From: Serinus canaria
Taxonomy: Eukaryota; Chordata; Aves; Passeriformes; Fringillidae
Length of the DNA: 64,000 nt
Direction of reading: 5' to 3'
Assembly (NCBI RefSeq): GCF_022539315.1
Contig: NC_066316.1
Location: forward strand, 34,225,245-34,289,244
In this document: piece by piece, positions 14,201 to 29,200 of the stretch
How the letters are laid out: each line of letters begins with the position of its first letter
How positions within the stretch are numbered: position 1 is the first letter of the stretch
The notes under the pieces: model-generated
What the model was told of the DNA's origin: nothing
What the model saw: only the letters and a program-made list of their open reading frames with translations
The model's database searches: none
Position numbers and translations under genes: made by a program

Positions 14201-17200
14201 CCTGGACACGATCACAGACTTTCCAGGGTTATTATCAACAAAAGAGAAGGCAATGATAGAAATATCGTGTGTAATTACAAAGAAAATACATGTCTATAAT
14301 GTAACTTAAGTCTAAGTTAAACTTGACTTTGCAATTTGAAATGTTCTGGATCACACTGGGAGCTGGAAAGGTATCATCAGCATGCTGTTCTAGTTTCCAC
14401 AAAAGAACTTCACCTTGCCTGTAGGTTATGGCTTCTGCATTTCACTCACTAAGAAACAGGATTTATGTTAAGATCATGCATATTAAATGTTGAGAGCAAA
14501 TATGTTGAGTCTGAGCTATGCATTTTTTAAAGCTGGCAATATTTCAGTGTCAGAACCAGCTGTCTTTTTACACAAAATGCTCATCTCAAGGTGTGTCACT
14601 GTTGGGCAGAAAAGGAAGAGTTGGTGTTATGGTCTGCAGAGCCCAGCAAAGCCAGGCTTGCTTTATTGAAATAGTGTATGTGGAATATCCACCAATCACA
14701 TTTTTTTGATTTCATGGGAAGGTATTATTATATTTTGTCTTAAAAGGGCCAAGGGGTTAACACAAATCTGAATAATTGAACAGCCTGTAAAATACAAATT
14801 GGGATCAGATTTTCACAGTCATCACAGCTGCTCAGAATTCTGTCATCTTCTTCTGAGGAGGAAAATACTTATGTGATTTCAGTTGCATGTTATTTTAAGG
14901 GATGTAAGTACTTCAGTTACCATCCCATTTGTAACAAGAATTTTGTGTTTTAAACAGGAAATCATTTCTTACCTTTGGGAATCAGAAGTTCCCTGTTTCA
15001 GGAGTGATATTCACAATATCTGTGCACTGCCCATCTATTGTAGTAAGATGGAAACCCCGGCAGCATTAGTCTAGCTACCTTCTGGCAGTACTTATTGTTA
15101 TGCCTCCGAGAAGCAGTTAGTCCTGTTGTACCTACCCCCTGATTGTGGGTAGGCAGGAGTGGCAGGATTATATCTCTGCCCCAAAGAATTGCCTGTCTAC
15201 TTGGATAAGGCTACTGGAAAGGAGGATGTAATGGACAGAGTTAACAGTGTGTGATAGAAGATATGATACTGTTTAAATGATTTTTGTTGGGTTGGTTGGT
15301 TAGGAGGTGCTGAGTCCCCTGGGACGAGACCTTCAAGGAAAAAGACAAAATTAGGTGCTAGAGAGAAGAGCATGCAAGAGTGCTGTTACAGAGTCCAACT
15401 GAGGAAGGAGCAGTGGGATAGAGATTCAGAACAAACAGCTGAGGAGTACAGGATTGAGGGAGACCTTGCCACAGTCTGGCTGCTCTGTGCTTTCTGCTTT
15501 GGCAGGTTCCATAGCTTCTGCTGCTGTCTGAGGGTTCTGGTTCATTCTTCCCCAGCTGGTTTTCTTCAGACAGTATGGGTGGGGAGGAAGGAAGAAGCTG
15601 CACCAAAATTCTTGCACGTTGAAAATTATGTTCTTCCTTAAATATGTTGTGATAAAGGACAGTCCAGAAAAGAGGAATTGTCCTTGTTGAGACCTTTTTA
15701 GAACTTTTGGTCTCTTTATTTGCAGTGGGCCCTGAACCTTGCCTCACTTGTCATTGTAATACCATAGTTTGTATCAGTCCCCCCTTTTGGAGCTTGATTC
15801 TATTGTTTTTACGCATTGATGTTTTAAAAAACACTTGAAGCTACCAAAGCCCTGGAAATGTCAAATTGTGTTTGTTTTTCTAAAATGGAATTTAGAGATA
15901 TTTATTTTACTACCTTATCTCAGAATATATTTTTGACCCTTCTGCTTTTTTTAAGTTGCTTTGTGAATGATGAAAAAAAAAGAGATTGAAAATCTCTTTT
16001 ATTTCAAGCAAGCTTGAAATATCTATCACAGTATATAGCATAAATTAGCTAAGGCCAGACATCTTTCTTCAGTGCATTTTATGTTCTTCCAAAGTATTCA
16101 TGCTGACAGCATTATCCAAAATGCATTATGTTCATATGCTGCTGAAGGATGACAAATAGCTCAAATTATTAAATCACCTTTGATTTGACTGCTAAAGTTT
16201 ATTGGGGTACAGTATAGGAAATCAGCCTGTCTGTCAGCTTGAAACTATCTTCCTGTAGAACCCTTGGATAGTTTAAATATTCTGTGTCTTCTCTTTTCCT
16301 TTTTGTTTTTTAAGAGTTCTTTCTTGGAAGTTGTGTCTTAGCACAAATAATCTTTCATGGCACTGTGCTGACTGTACATTCCTGTACTGTGCAGGAGTTT
16401 TGAAATACATTATAAATAAGCTACATGTTTCCTAGTGCTTGAGATGCGCATTTACCCCTGCTCCCCATGTAAATGCAGATACATCATTATGTATATATAT
16501 ATCCTGCCCACTAAAATGTGTAATAATTAATAGGATAATTGAAATCAGAGCAGTTAATCACAACCTCTTTTAGCAGTCACTTTGAACTTGAGTGTGAGAG
16601 AGCCAGGTTTAAGAGCAAATGAGTACAGAGCCATGTCTGGTATGATTTACTGCAAATACTTGCACCTATAGAAGGATATCTGTTTCTTAATAGTAAGATC
16701 TCTTAACTAAAATTTTATAGTCCATGTTTGGTATTAGTTCATGTATTGCTGTTTACCTGGAGTATGTGTGGTAATTGCTATTATAGATCTCAGCCAAAGT
16801 GTTTTTACATGGCAAAATAATGAGGGAAAAATCCAGAAATAGTTGTGGTTGTATGATTTAGTCAAATAAAAGTAGACACAGACTCAGAATTTGCTGAAAG
16901 TCAAGAAGTTAGTCAAATGGAGCACATTACAGGTGTTATCTTTCCAAGATTTTTCTGTTGGAAACAGCAAGGCAACTGTACCATAGGGTTTCTGTGAAAA
17001 TGTACAATGTTACCACAGATTCATGAGGTGTTAGAAGTTGCCAGAGTCGTGATTACTTAAGAAAAATTTAAAAATATTACAGAGTGTTTTCAGGTTTTTC
17101 ATAGAAACGCGGGTCACAATACTGCTGTAAGCAGGGCAAATTTGAAACATGCTTAACATTGTTCTTAGATCTAAGTTAAGATCTGGAAAAGCTGAGGGAA

Positions 17201-20200
17201 TATTCTTGGAAACAACACTGACCATGAAAACATAATGTACATGGAGGTATGTTATACATATTATGAGGCTGCTGTGTATGCAGAATTTCTAATGGCAAGT
17301 GAAATCTCTATTGGTATTTTTGGGTGATAATGGTGAGAAAATGAAAAAAAAAGTAGTGTAGCAAATTGTCTTAATGAAATGCAAATATACTGGGGCTATG
17401 AAGAAGCCACTTTTGCTGATTGTTGTCATGTAAGCATGGAACTGCTTGAGCAGACTTTGCAAAGAAGGAAGTGTGCTGCTTATCATGCCTTATTACACAT
17501 CAAAGCTTTTGGCCTTTGATGCTTCCTGTAACAGACCTTTGGAAAGCGTTAGGAGGAAACACTGGAGTAAGTGGGTGAAGGACAGGTGATCAGGTGTTCA
17601 CACTGCAGGGGGATTACAAGGCCTTACTGAATAGGTGTGTTAGCTGATTGAACCTTTTGAAAAGCTTAGCAGAAGCAAGGCACTTACTGGTCCTAAGGGT
17701 GACTGCATAAGACAATTTAGAGCTACAGTTCTGGAAAGAGAGAGGGGGACACTTCTGCTGTTTCAGTGGTTGTGAGAATCAAGATGACGTGCATTTAGTG
17801 ATGAACTGTGAAAAACTGTCTACTGATTAAAGGTAAGAAAACAGTAAAGCTTGTCTTCACTGCTTCAAAGCCATCTAAAGAATCTACCAGGTTTTACTGG
17901 AAGGAATTTTAACAATTCAAAATGAATTAATTTTGTTCACTGTATCTTTCAGGGGTTGTTGGAGAAGTGCATCTTCTGCATAGAAAACACAGATCCTGTT
18001 GATAATTTTAGGACTGCTTTATCTGTACTTTTGTCAGTTTTAGTAATTGTTACAGTCCTGTTTCTTGGATTCTTCCTCTTCTGTTGTTAATATAACAACC
18101 CTTATGCTTCCTTTTCTGAGGCAGTGCCTAAATTTCTGCCAGCACAATCATAATTTTACCCAATCTTCATCTATTTCCTTATTTGTTTAATGTAAATTCA
18201 AATATTATTTAGTCATCAATGATATTTTCTCATTATATTCTTTTATAGTGGCATATTTATCATGTCTTAAAAGCAAATGAATGATAGATCTAGAGTTTGG
18301 TGTTTCCCAGCAAGATGAGGAACATTAGCTAGCAGTAGCAAAGTTTTCCTGTACCCTGATGTACATGTGGGAGCCCAGCTTGGTAGCTGTGGCTCATGTC
18401 CTTGTTGTTGCAGCTTTCAGTAATGGCAGAGCAGCATTGATGTTGTTTTGGGCACATGTCAGATGAATGTGGCTTTAAAATGCTTTTTGAATAAAAAATA
18501 GAAGTCTCTGTCCTAGTAATGGCAGCCATACTAAGAATAATTGTTGGTTCTAATAATACACTTTATGTCCGTTGTTTAGTTCTTTAGCCACAAGAATTTT
18601 TAGCTGTTAACAGTCCGTTTTCACTTGTAGGCTTATTTTAGTCTTATATGTTGTTGGGCATAATAACACAGAACGGCTTAGTAATTGCAAAAGAGACTTC
18701 ATTGTGATTTCTTTTCTCTCATGATGGTGATTGTTGTTGTTGTTTAGGAAACCTGAATTGACTGACTCTGCCTCTCTGCTAGAGACCTTCAAATTTCTTG
18801 AAAATGCAGCTGCAGACTTTAGTGATGAGGAAGATGAAGAAGATATTGAAGGAAGAGAGAAAACAATCATTGATACTGCAACAGTGAGTGGAAAAAATAA
18901 TTGAAAAAGTTACGAAGAACTGAGAAAGTGAGATTAATGAGGTGCCTATAAGCAAAGTAAATGACTGTGTATGTACACATGCAAATCATTAATGCATCTT
19001 TATGATGTTCTGTCCAAGCATGTGTGCATAAGAGGAATTATATATGCATTTCTAAGTTTTTGCATACAAGTTATGCTTTGCCATCTTTATTGCTCTAAAT
19101 CAGATTAAATTTTTCTAAAATTGTCTCTTTACTATTAGACAGTAATAAGTATTTTTGATATATACTGGAACACGATTTTGAAGGTATCAGTGTCCTTTTT
19201 TACAGTTCTCAGCTCAGTTTGAAGGTATTGTTCATAACATTGCATTTAAAAATTAGGGATACTTAAAATTACTTGTAAAAAATTGTGTTTGATTATAAAA
19301 CTGAAATACACTTGTATTTATAGCTTGTGGAAGGAAGAGGTGTAACTGAAGAACTCTAGTTAAGAACTTTTTTGTTTGCTCAGTCAAATGCCTTAACCTC
19401 ATTCATGATCTATACTTTGCTATATGATTTATTCATATGATCACATAGACACATGCAATCAGTATTCTTCTTTAAAATTGACATTTATTCAGTGAATTGT
19501 GTTTCCTAAAAATTGAAGCAGATAAGAGATGATGGATGTGATTTTTTTTATGGTCAGTTTTATGAATTAACACTAAAAAAACCAATTAGTTTTATGACAT
19601 TTTCAAAGGGGATCTTTTCAGATCTTTCCTGTCATTCATGGACTAAAGTGTGAGACTCTTCTGTTAAGTCTTGTGTAATAAAGTGTGTTCCCTAAGGCTG
19701 CTGAAGAAATGAAGCTTGAAGTTTAGAATTGCTTCAGGTTTAGAAATTGGTTCACTGTATTTAGAGGAAATACAATTGGTCATCCTCATGAGCTGTAGGA
19801 TGTTGGACTATGTATTGGAGTCTTTACAGACTGACCCTTAGCAAGAGTCTAAGTCAGAACATTGTGATTAATGTAAATTTTCTATTTCTGTAGAAGTAAA
19901 AATTGTGGTATAGTTTTCATGTATCATGACATCACCTTACCAGCTGGTCAAATAACTGCAAAGAATCGAGTTCATTTTTATTATTGAGGGAAAAGTAAAT
20001 TTGTGGAAAATCTAAAATGAAATTCTTCATTAAATAGTATATTTTTTTCTTTTACCAGAATTTGCTTTTGAATCTGAGAGATAAACGTGTTGCTTTTCAT
20101 GTTTAAATTGCATTTAAGTAGCAATACCATCTGGGAAAGCATTCAGGATGGAATGACTTACAAAGTCTAAGAAAATCAGCTCTTGATAGTTGTGGGTTTT

Positions 20201-23200
20201 GGGGTTGGTTTATTTGTCTCCTGGAGTTGAGTCTTGGTCCACAAAGAGAATGATTTCAGAATTGAAAGTTAGCTATTTTCAGAGAAGCAAAGTGAGTTTG
20301 GTTTTGCTGAAGTCTTTTCTGTGGCATTCTTGAGTTTTTGTTTGTGTGTTTTATGTGTTTTTCCGCAATGTTTTAAGAGAGACTTTGTACATTTATAGTA
20401 TTAAAGAAAAAGATAGTAGTGGTGTAGATTAGTGTAGGTTGTTATCCATGTGATTGATTATTGATGGTCACAGGAAGAAGGAGTTACACACAAGTTTCAT
20501 TTTCACTTAGAAGTTTGAACAAAGTCTGTGTACTATTCCAGATTTGTTCATGAATGTGTACTTTTCTGCTTCCTCTTCAACTTCCTGTTTGGATTTTGCA
20601 TAGAGAACAAGACAGTACTGCTTGGATTAAAAATGTGCTTGTAACTTAATTCAGCATTTTCTTTCCCTGTACTTTCTGACCCTTCAGATTGTAAGGAAAA
20701 GAGTTCTATCTGACAGCAGTGAAGACAGAGATACAGAAGAAGCTTTGAAAGAGTTTGACTTTTTGGTTACCTCAGATGATGGTGATGGGGAATCGAGAAG
20801 TTCAGGAGATGGAACAGACTGGGGTAAGGAAATTTGACGGATCATACCAGGAGGAAAAAAACTGTGCTAAGAACATATTGTGACTGATCAGCTCATTGAA
20901 TGAGCTTTCTGTTAAGATACAGCATCTTTTGATTATTTCTATTTCTATTTTATTATCAGTAAATAATTGGTAGACTGAAGTCCTCTTGAAATAATATTCT
21001 TATTTTTTCTGTAAACTGCTTCAATGTAAAGGTTAACCTTCTTCAAGGTTTCTGCCTCAGGTCATTTTTCCTTTTCATTAATTCTAAGGCAGATAGAATT
21101 TAAATTTTATGAGTGGTATTTCAATGTATTTTTCCAGTGACCCATGCACATGAAGGGCTCTGATAAAGCTGTATTTTACAGTTATGATATGAAAGTTATT
21201 TTGTCATCTTTGCTTTCTCCCACTTTGATGCAGAGAGTAATGTGAGTCATAAAATCCAAATGAGTTGTACTCTTATTGTGGATTAGTAATTTAGTTAATA
21301 TGAACTCTTCAGCTGCTCAAACTTTCTTTTATAATTTAGCAGAATAATATATCTTTAGAGCCACTAGTCACAGAGAGACATTTCACAAACTGTCTGTCCT
21401 TTGAGGTTCATGTCCTGCAACCTGGATTGCCACCATCTCCACTTTACCTTGACATAATTATTCTGCCTAAACCCTCGGTATAGAGAAGGGGAGGAAGAAG
21501 AGAATTGGTTGAATATCTTGATGGGAAGTTGATTCCTACTTAAGCTGCTCTGGAAAGTCTTAAGGATAGGTGAACATGGAACTGTTGAAGATGATGGGAA
21601 AAAATGGAGCTTTATAATGGAGCTGTAACTGTGACAGACCAATAAGCCATGGTAGATGTGGCTCTCACATGAGTGTCTCCAAGATGCTGTATTTCACTGA
21701 AGCTATGTCCATCTCCTGGTTAGACTCCAAGTTACTGTTCAGTGTGGTGTAGTCTCTGTTTAAGAGGATGTTGTAATATCATTACAGACATCAGTCAGTA
21801 TCTGTTGATAATTAGATATCAGCAGTCATTTGGCAAACCCATCTAGAAATACTGCTCCTAAAAAAAAAATTATATACTGCTCTTTAATACTAAAGTTTTA
21901 TCCATTTATGCAGGATCAGTGCAGCTATTGCTTATGTCACCAAAAAGTCAGTATGCCAACAGGAGCTTTTTGTTCTCATATTCACACTTCTGGTTTATTT
22001 TTGCTTTAATTGATGACAGCTCAGTACAAGTGAGCAGAAGTCTAACATTTAAAATAAATTGTTATTAAAAGTAGTCCTTTCATTTCCAGAAATACAAAAA
22101 AGCTTTTTTGAGTTGGAGGTGTTCATGTTTTTCAATTCTTTCACAGCCTGTGTCTTTTATGCTAACTATGTAAGACAGCTTCTTCAAGGAACTGCTGCTG
22201 TAAATCACTTAGGTCAGCTTAAGTGGAACTGTTAAATGTAGTAGTAGAGTGATATTATAGTGAGGGACAACAGCAAGAGAGGAAATTCTTTCTTCATTTT
22301 GGATTCCAAGTATTACTGTTCAGTTACAGTAATCTGTTGAAACCATTTGGCTTGAAAGGTCCTCCAATGTTTTCTGGCAATTTTTTAAGCTATTAAGCAC
22401 TTGAATAGCTGTAGTTCAGGATCCACTTCTGAAGCTGAATAATATTTGTGGGACATGTGGGAAGCATGCTGGGGCAGTCTGCATAAAATTAATATATTGG
22501 GTGCTTTCCTGGCAACAGCCTAATAAAAATCTAAACATTTTTTATTTGCTGGAGGAGGGAAAAATTCTTGTCTAGCCAGGGAGGAAAAGCATGATTAAAA
22601 CTTTTAACCCAACTCCAGAAGACTAGATACTTGTTTCTCTGAAGTATGTTTTTCTCATATATTTTTTGAATTCTTTATGGAATTATTGCTCATTAGTGGT
22701 AATTGAGGTGTATGCATTAAGAGGACATGACTTAGCCCATATACAATTTATTTCAGAGTCTCTCTTCAGCTCACTAATGCTTATTTTCATAGCTTTTCTT
22801 AAAAGACTTAAACTGCTAAACTTTGTCTTAAGTTATCTGACACTCCATGAGTATGGGATCATGACTGAAGTGTTCAAAGGAGTGAGAGAGCACCTTAAAA
22901 AGTATCTTTTCCCTCTGTGATGCAAGTCTGAGCTGAGTTAGGCTCTGTTTTCTCAACATCTGTATATCAGGTAGTTAGAAGCTACACTAAGATGCCTTTT
23001 TTTGGCATCACTGAATTCTCACAGTACTCTCAGCCCCTCTTTGAAGCTCATCTGCTCCAGCTGCCTGAACAGTCTTAGTATCTTCCTTAGACTTGCTACG
23101 CTATGCTGATAATGGGTACTTAGGACTCTACCTAGAAGGTTCCTCAGCATTAAAAATATTGTCTTGGATACTGTACTCCAAATTGTGTCTCACAAGTGCC

Positions 23201-26200
23201 CAACATGGGAACAGTCACTTCCTTCACCCTCTTGGTTACATTCTTCTTAATGCAGCCCAGGATAGTGGTGGTTGCTTTTGCTGCAGGAATATGTTGCTGA
23301 ATCCATTTGAATTTGATGTTGATAGAGGATCCCTAGGTCTTTTTTAGCATTAGTAATTTTTGCCAAGTCAGTCACATTAGTAACCTATGTGTGGTTTTTA
23401 TCTTCTGGCCAGTCATAGTGACTCCTTCAGACTGTGATTGATAATGTTGTGCTTCCTCTACAGACATTTAAGTTTTGCAGCTTAGTCTGTGAATAAGTTT
23501 GTTATTGTTTGTATTTTGAAAGCTCTAGAATAGCTTATCGATGTAGAAAGCAAACTTGGTCTGAAAGGAATTCATCTTTAAATAATAAGGTTAAGATTTT
23601 AATGAGAAAAACAAAGCAAAAATATAATGCATCTCAAAGATTTTGGAGCTGTAATGGTCATGAAAATACATATGAGGAAGAGCTGTATTACCTCCCCTCT
23701 TCTTGTGAATTATTTTTCTAAGCTGCCTCAGAACAGTCTCCATATATGGAAAAATTGCTTGGGGGATTTGAACTCATGTAATGTGTTTTGCTCAAAATCT
23801 CTAAATACTGTAGAATAGATTCCTCTATTCTGTATCATGTCACAGAGGAAGTAATTTGAGGGAGATGTTTCAGAAAAAAAACCAAATCCAAACCAAAATG
23901 TGGGAATGTTTTTTCATTAGGTACACTGAAATGTTTTGGACTTTTTTCCCAAAGATTACTACCTCAGGCCTTCACCTTTTTGTAAAATTTCATGGCTTTA
24001 GTGCTCTAATGGTTTATTTAAACCATGATGACAGGAATATTGTGTTCCAAAATTATTTAAACGTGCTACTGCTTTGTGTAAATGACAGCATAGCACTAAA
24101 ACAATAAAAGGAGAATTTGAAATGCAGTACACAACATCTGAGTTGTAAAGTTACGTTGACGAGTAACATAGCTGTTTCTTCTAGATATAATAATTCTTTC
24201 CCTGGAGGAAAGAAAAAGATGAAAAATGTATCCTGATTTATTGTAAAGTAAATGTTGCTTACATTTATGGACAGCTATGTGCTTGGTTATGGGAATTAAA
24301 CATGTGAAATTTCATCTCAATTTTTAATAAGAACATTCTGAGCAAACAGAAGTGGAATGTGAGTAGCAGTTTTACAGCTTTCACAGGCTTGGTGCTATTT
24401 CTGTCTGTTTAAAATAAAAGACAAACGTTGACAGCAGCTGTTGCCTCCTTCAGTGGAGATCACTTGGTGACATTATTGAAAAAGGATGTTTCATTTGTTT
24501 CACTTTGTTTAGAAAAGGAAGACCAGTGTCTCATGCCTGAAGCCTGGAATGTCGACCAGGGAGTTATAACCAAACTCAAGGAACAATACAAAAAGGAGCG
24601 CAAGGGGAAAAAGGGGGTGAAGAGTAAGTGGAAAACATTGCACCTTAAAATCATAAATCTCACATCTTTCACACCCTTAATTCTATCTCTCTTTCAATGT
24701 TTTCCTAAAATTACTTACTCTTTTACTTTGCTGCTCCTGACTGCTTTCCTGTTCACCAGTTCTCAGGGGTTGAAATTAATGACAGACGATCAAGTTACCT
24801 GATAAATAGTTGGATTAGATATAACTTCTTCCAACCAAATGTTGGGTTAGTTAAAAATTCTTGCTTTGAGCATGTTTTGTACTTTCATTATTCAGATGTT
24901 TAAATTGTAAAAGACATTGTTTTAATACTTCACACTTTAATACAGAAGACTTCAGAATCCTTTCTTAGCTGGAAACATGCCAGTTTCACAGGAAGAGTTA
25001 AAGTCTGGTATATAAATAAACAAAGAAAGAAACCAAACTGGAAACTCTCTTGAGTATCCTGTTAGATGACAGTGGGAGAAAACAGGTTAATTTCTACCCC
25101 TGTTTATACTTGACATTCACAACATGAAAGTCATGCTGTCATCATAATTTGTTATGCAGGGCTCGAAATAGGAAGCAACTATGACCATCAGTTTATTTGT
25201 AAATCACAGGATTTATTTATTGACTTTAATACCTCTGGGACTAGCCTTCAAAAAAGCTGGGTATTTTTATTTAAAAAAAAAAAAAAACACCTGTGAACAG
25301 TATCTGAAACACAGTTTCTAGCCCTGTATTTTTATTTTTGTTACATTTCTTGAAATACCGATATGTTTTATAAAAGCAGTGGGTTTTTATAGGTAAGCCA
25401 TAAAATTTTTTGAACTCAGATGGAGAGTTTAAAATGAAACACTCTAACTATGGCTGTGTTTCAAATACCTAGCCATATTGAGAATTCATGTGTGAAAGAT
25501 GTATATTAATAATATTGCATGTAGCCTGGAAAGAAATTTCAGGGATGTTTCTCCCTTTGTGGCAAGATGCTTATGAATACCAAGGAAATTCTCACTTCCA
25601 AAGAGATATGCATAATGATGTAAATATGTCACAGCCTTGCATCGAGGCTGACTTGTTTTATTACTTTTTGTATTGATACTCTCATTAGCTGCTGCTCAGC
25701 TGTTGGTTATGTGGCTGAAATTGTTATGAAATACAAAAACTAAACATCTCCTTTTTTTTTCCAAATTAAAACCAAAAAAAAGGTAAATAATTACCATGCT
25801 TTAATTTTCTCAAGTGATATTTTTGTCATCTTGGGAATAATTTAATTTACGGGAAGTTAATTGCAAGTCTGACAAGAAGCTGAGCTAACTAAAGTGTTCA
25901 TATTTAACAAAATTCATTCTAAATTTCTTTATGGTTAAAGATAGACAGGGCATGCCAATATATGATTACAATGAAATTGATTTTTGTAACTTGTCTGTTA
26001 TTTTTAAAGTACACAGACATGTTATGTAGTTCAGGGTAAAAAGCTGTGGGGTTAGTCTAGCAGAAATTATTTAATCCAAGTTTTGAAATTCTGTTCTTGA
26101 ACAGCTGTTGTCTTTTTTTGTTTTGGATGATAAAACTTAATTGTTAATATAGATACAGAAATTATTGTAATATGTTTTATATCATTATGATAAAAAATCC

Positions 26201-29200
26201 CAATGGAAAGGCAGCACTCGGACATCCAGTGCTCCTTCATGAAGATAACTGCTGCTAAGTACCTTTTGGATTGATTTGATTGGTTTGATCTTGGGAGACA
26301 AAGTGGTTTACTGTAGCAGAAATTAAGCATCTTTCCATGGACATACCATCATTGGAGGGCCATCAATGCAGAAAAATCAGGAAGAATCAGAGCCTGTTTT
26401 CAGTTATTCATAATATTGCACCTAGTGAAGAAGAATGTGAGGGAGGCTGTCTGGAGAAAAAAGAAGGAACTAAATAACATTAAATTTTACAAAGTTTGTT
26501 TCTATGACTTTAATTTCATCATATATGGTGCTTAGCCACTGAACTGCTACTAAGTAAAATACTGGTTTTAAAAAGCAGATATTATAGTAAAACAATCTTG
26601 CAAAATCCTTCTTAGTGTTTTTATGGATTGTGTAATATTTTGGTGACAGACAAGTTAAATACAATTTAGTGTACTATCAGTCATTATGGTTAGGGTGGAC
26701 AAAGTAGTGTTTGCAACTGCATTAGTAAACTCATGATTTTGCAAGGCTGTAGTAAACATTCCTGTGAAGTAATAAGAGAATAGAATCATAGAATGGTTTT
26801 ATGAGAGAATACATATATTAGAGTACACTACTGTGTTAAAGCTGCTTGAAAATAGCTGTATTATTTACTGGTCTAGGAAAAAACATAATGGACTATGGGT
26901 AAGACATTTTCCCATTCTTAATTAAACTTACAACAGGAAAAACTACCGAAGATATGTTTCAGCCTCAATCCTATATAAAACAGTCAAAACAGGGATGTGG
27001 GAAAATGATGGAGCAAAGCACAGGTAAGTGTCAAGAAGGGCATGGGTCTTCACCATATGTAGCTTCAGGAAGTAGGCCAGTGAACCCAGTTGCATTTTTA
27101 TTTTAATATAACATTTTTTATTATATAGTTCACGATACTACACTACTGCACAAATAAATTTAAATTATAATGTTGTCATAAGAATATGCTGCACAAAGTA
27201 CCTGATGCACAAATTATAAAATATTCATGGATGTCAGCTATTGTTTTAGCAAAGTAAATATTCTAATTATCTAAAGTGTGACTCAGTTGGCGGCATTCTT
27301 CAGCATCCCGTACAAGTAGCACTATGAGTCCATTCATATGGGGAAAATTGTGCGTTCACAATTCTCAGCTGCTTCTATCACTTTCTTCTTGAAATTCATT
27401 TCATGCTGGATGATTAGTTACTGCTGAAATAAGTGCTCATTAGTTTTTCTGTGGTAATGTCATAATGCAAGGTAGGATCCATTGTTGCATGTGCTGCTGT
27501 AGCATATCTGATATAAGGAGTGTCAGCGTGAACTATGCCTAAACCCTTTAATTTTTTGGTTTTTTCTGGTTAGGGCCCAACAGGTCAAAGCTGCAAGATA
27601 TGCTTGCAAACTTGAGAGATGTTGATGATCTCCCTTCATTACAGCCATCTGTTGCACCTTCTTCTAGGCCCAGTAGTTCAAGGCTCATTGAACATGAGAT
27701 AAACAGGACGGATGAAGGTAAATATTAAAAAAGTGCATACCCCTTCATAGACGGTGGATGTTTATAGTTACTTAAGAATTGTTCTCTCTGACTTTCCAAG
27801 CACTTAACAAATTCTGATTCAGTATTGCAAGTTTTAGGTGTAATAAATGACATTCCCATTCCTCCATTATGGTCACTATTAGTAAGGTTAAGACACCTAC
27901 CTAAGTTCAAGTTTTGGCTGAGTATCTTTGAGCACGATGGAAAAAATAATTTGGCACTTAGTGGCTTTGTAATATGACCATCCTAAAACACTTGCTTTCG
28001 TTTGTGCTCAGGCCTGGCAGACAAGTGTGGGCCAGAAACTCTGAGGACATAAGAGCATAATTTTTTTTTTCCCATTGATATAATTTTAAATATATGTATG
28101 TATACATACACACACACAAGTGCACCCTTTTTTCCAAAGTGCAAACATAGAGGCTGTGCAGGTAAACACAGATGCCTTTCTATAGCTTTCAAAAGCATGT
28201 GTAGTGAAGCATGATTGTGTAGGGAATCATGCAGAGCAACTTGCAGCTTGCCAGTGTATTAATTTCTGTAATGTGTTCCAAAAATGAGGAGAAATTCTCA
28301 TAGAGGCTAGTCCAAGTATGGAGAGCCATGTATGCATCTTTGTAATGAAGCACTGCTATTAAGTCTGAAAAATGCTGAATCATCTATTTGATTCAATATT
28401 TGAATTGCTGTAATGTATAGCATAATAACATATAGGATATAAAGCTATATTAATTTGTCAAATATGGCAGCCTTCCAGTACCTAAAGGGAGCCTGCAAGA
28501 GAGCTGGAGAGGGACTTCTTTCGTGGGCATGTAGTGACAGCACAAGGGAGAATGGTTTCAGACTGAAAAGAGGGCAGGTGTAGATTGGATGTTAGGAAGA
28601 AATTCTTTACTGTGAGGGTAGTGAGACACTGAGCAGGTTGTTCAGAGAAGCTGTGTATGCCCTGTCCCTGGAAGTGTTCAGTGCCAAGTTGGATGGTGCT
28701 TTGAACAATTCCATCAAGTAGAAGGTGTCCCTGCCCATGGCAGGGGGCTGGAACATGACGATCTGTAAGGTCCTTTCCAACCCAAACCATTCTATGATTC
28801 TGTGATATCATGTGCTCTATTAAAATGGTAAAGACATGTTTTGAAAAATGTGCAAAACATGAGTTCCACTTAGCAGTCTTTCAGTGAGAGTGAAAAAGTA
28901 GGTCGGCCAAGTTATAATTAAGATGCATAAAAAGCCCTGGTGTGTGGAATAGCTACCAAAGATCTCAGTAGTTCTGCTTCCTTCATGCTCAGTGATTTTC
29001 TTCATGAAAGAAGGGGGTAACTTAGCAACGCTTTGTGAAGTGGAAGAATTTTTTGTTGAATGTTCCCTTTCCAACTTTTCTCACATGTACTGAGAGCTGT
29101 GTTAGCAGAGCTCTATTTTCATGTCCTTTCAGTAATGTGTTTTTTAATTCAGGGACTCACATGGATTCTCACAAAAAAAGGACAGCTGATTGTTACTAGT

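Larger units (their letters stand above)
24624..27573. other. STRN: STRN intron 8, holding a candidate cassette exon
   Basis: Non-coding apart from a possible alternative exon at 26937–27023 (separate entry). A run of A at about 25273–25289 and a CR1-like end at 24808–24840 are also present. No other gene seen. Confidence 0.65.

Noticed and set aside
15358..15747. 129-codon minus-strand open frame in STRN intron 5
   Set aside because: No recognisable domain, no conserved splice context, and overlapping open frames on the other strand; explained by local composition.
26782..26799. Short CR1-like tip AGAATCATAGAATGGTTT
   Set aside because: Only 18 bases match the reverse complement of the CR1 end and nothing CR1-like follows; too short to call an insertion.
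27250..27480. Possible antisense processed pseudogene before exon 9
   Set aside because: Minus-strand reading gives short peptide-like runs but frequent stops and no protein I can name.
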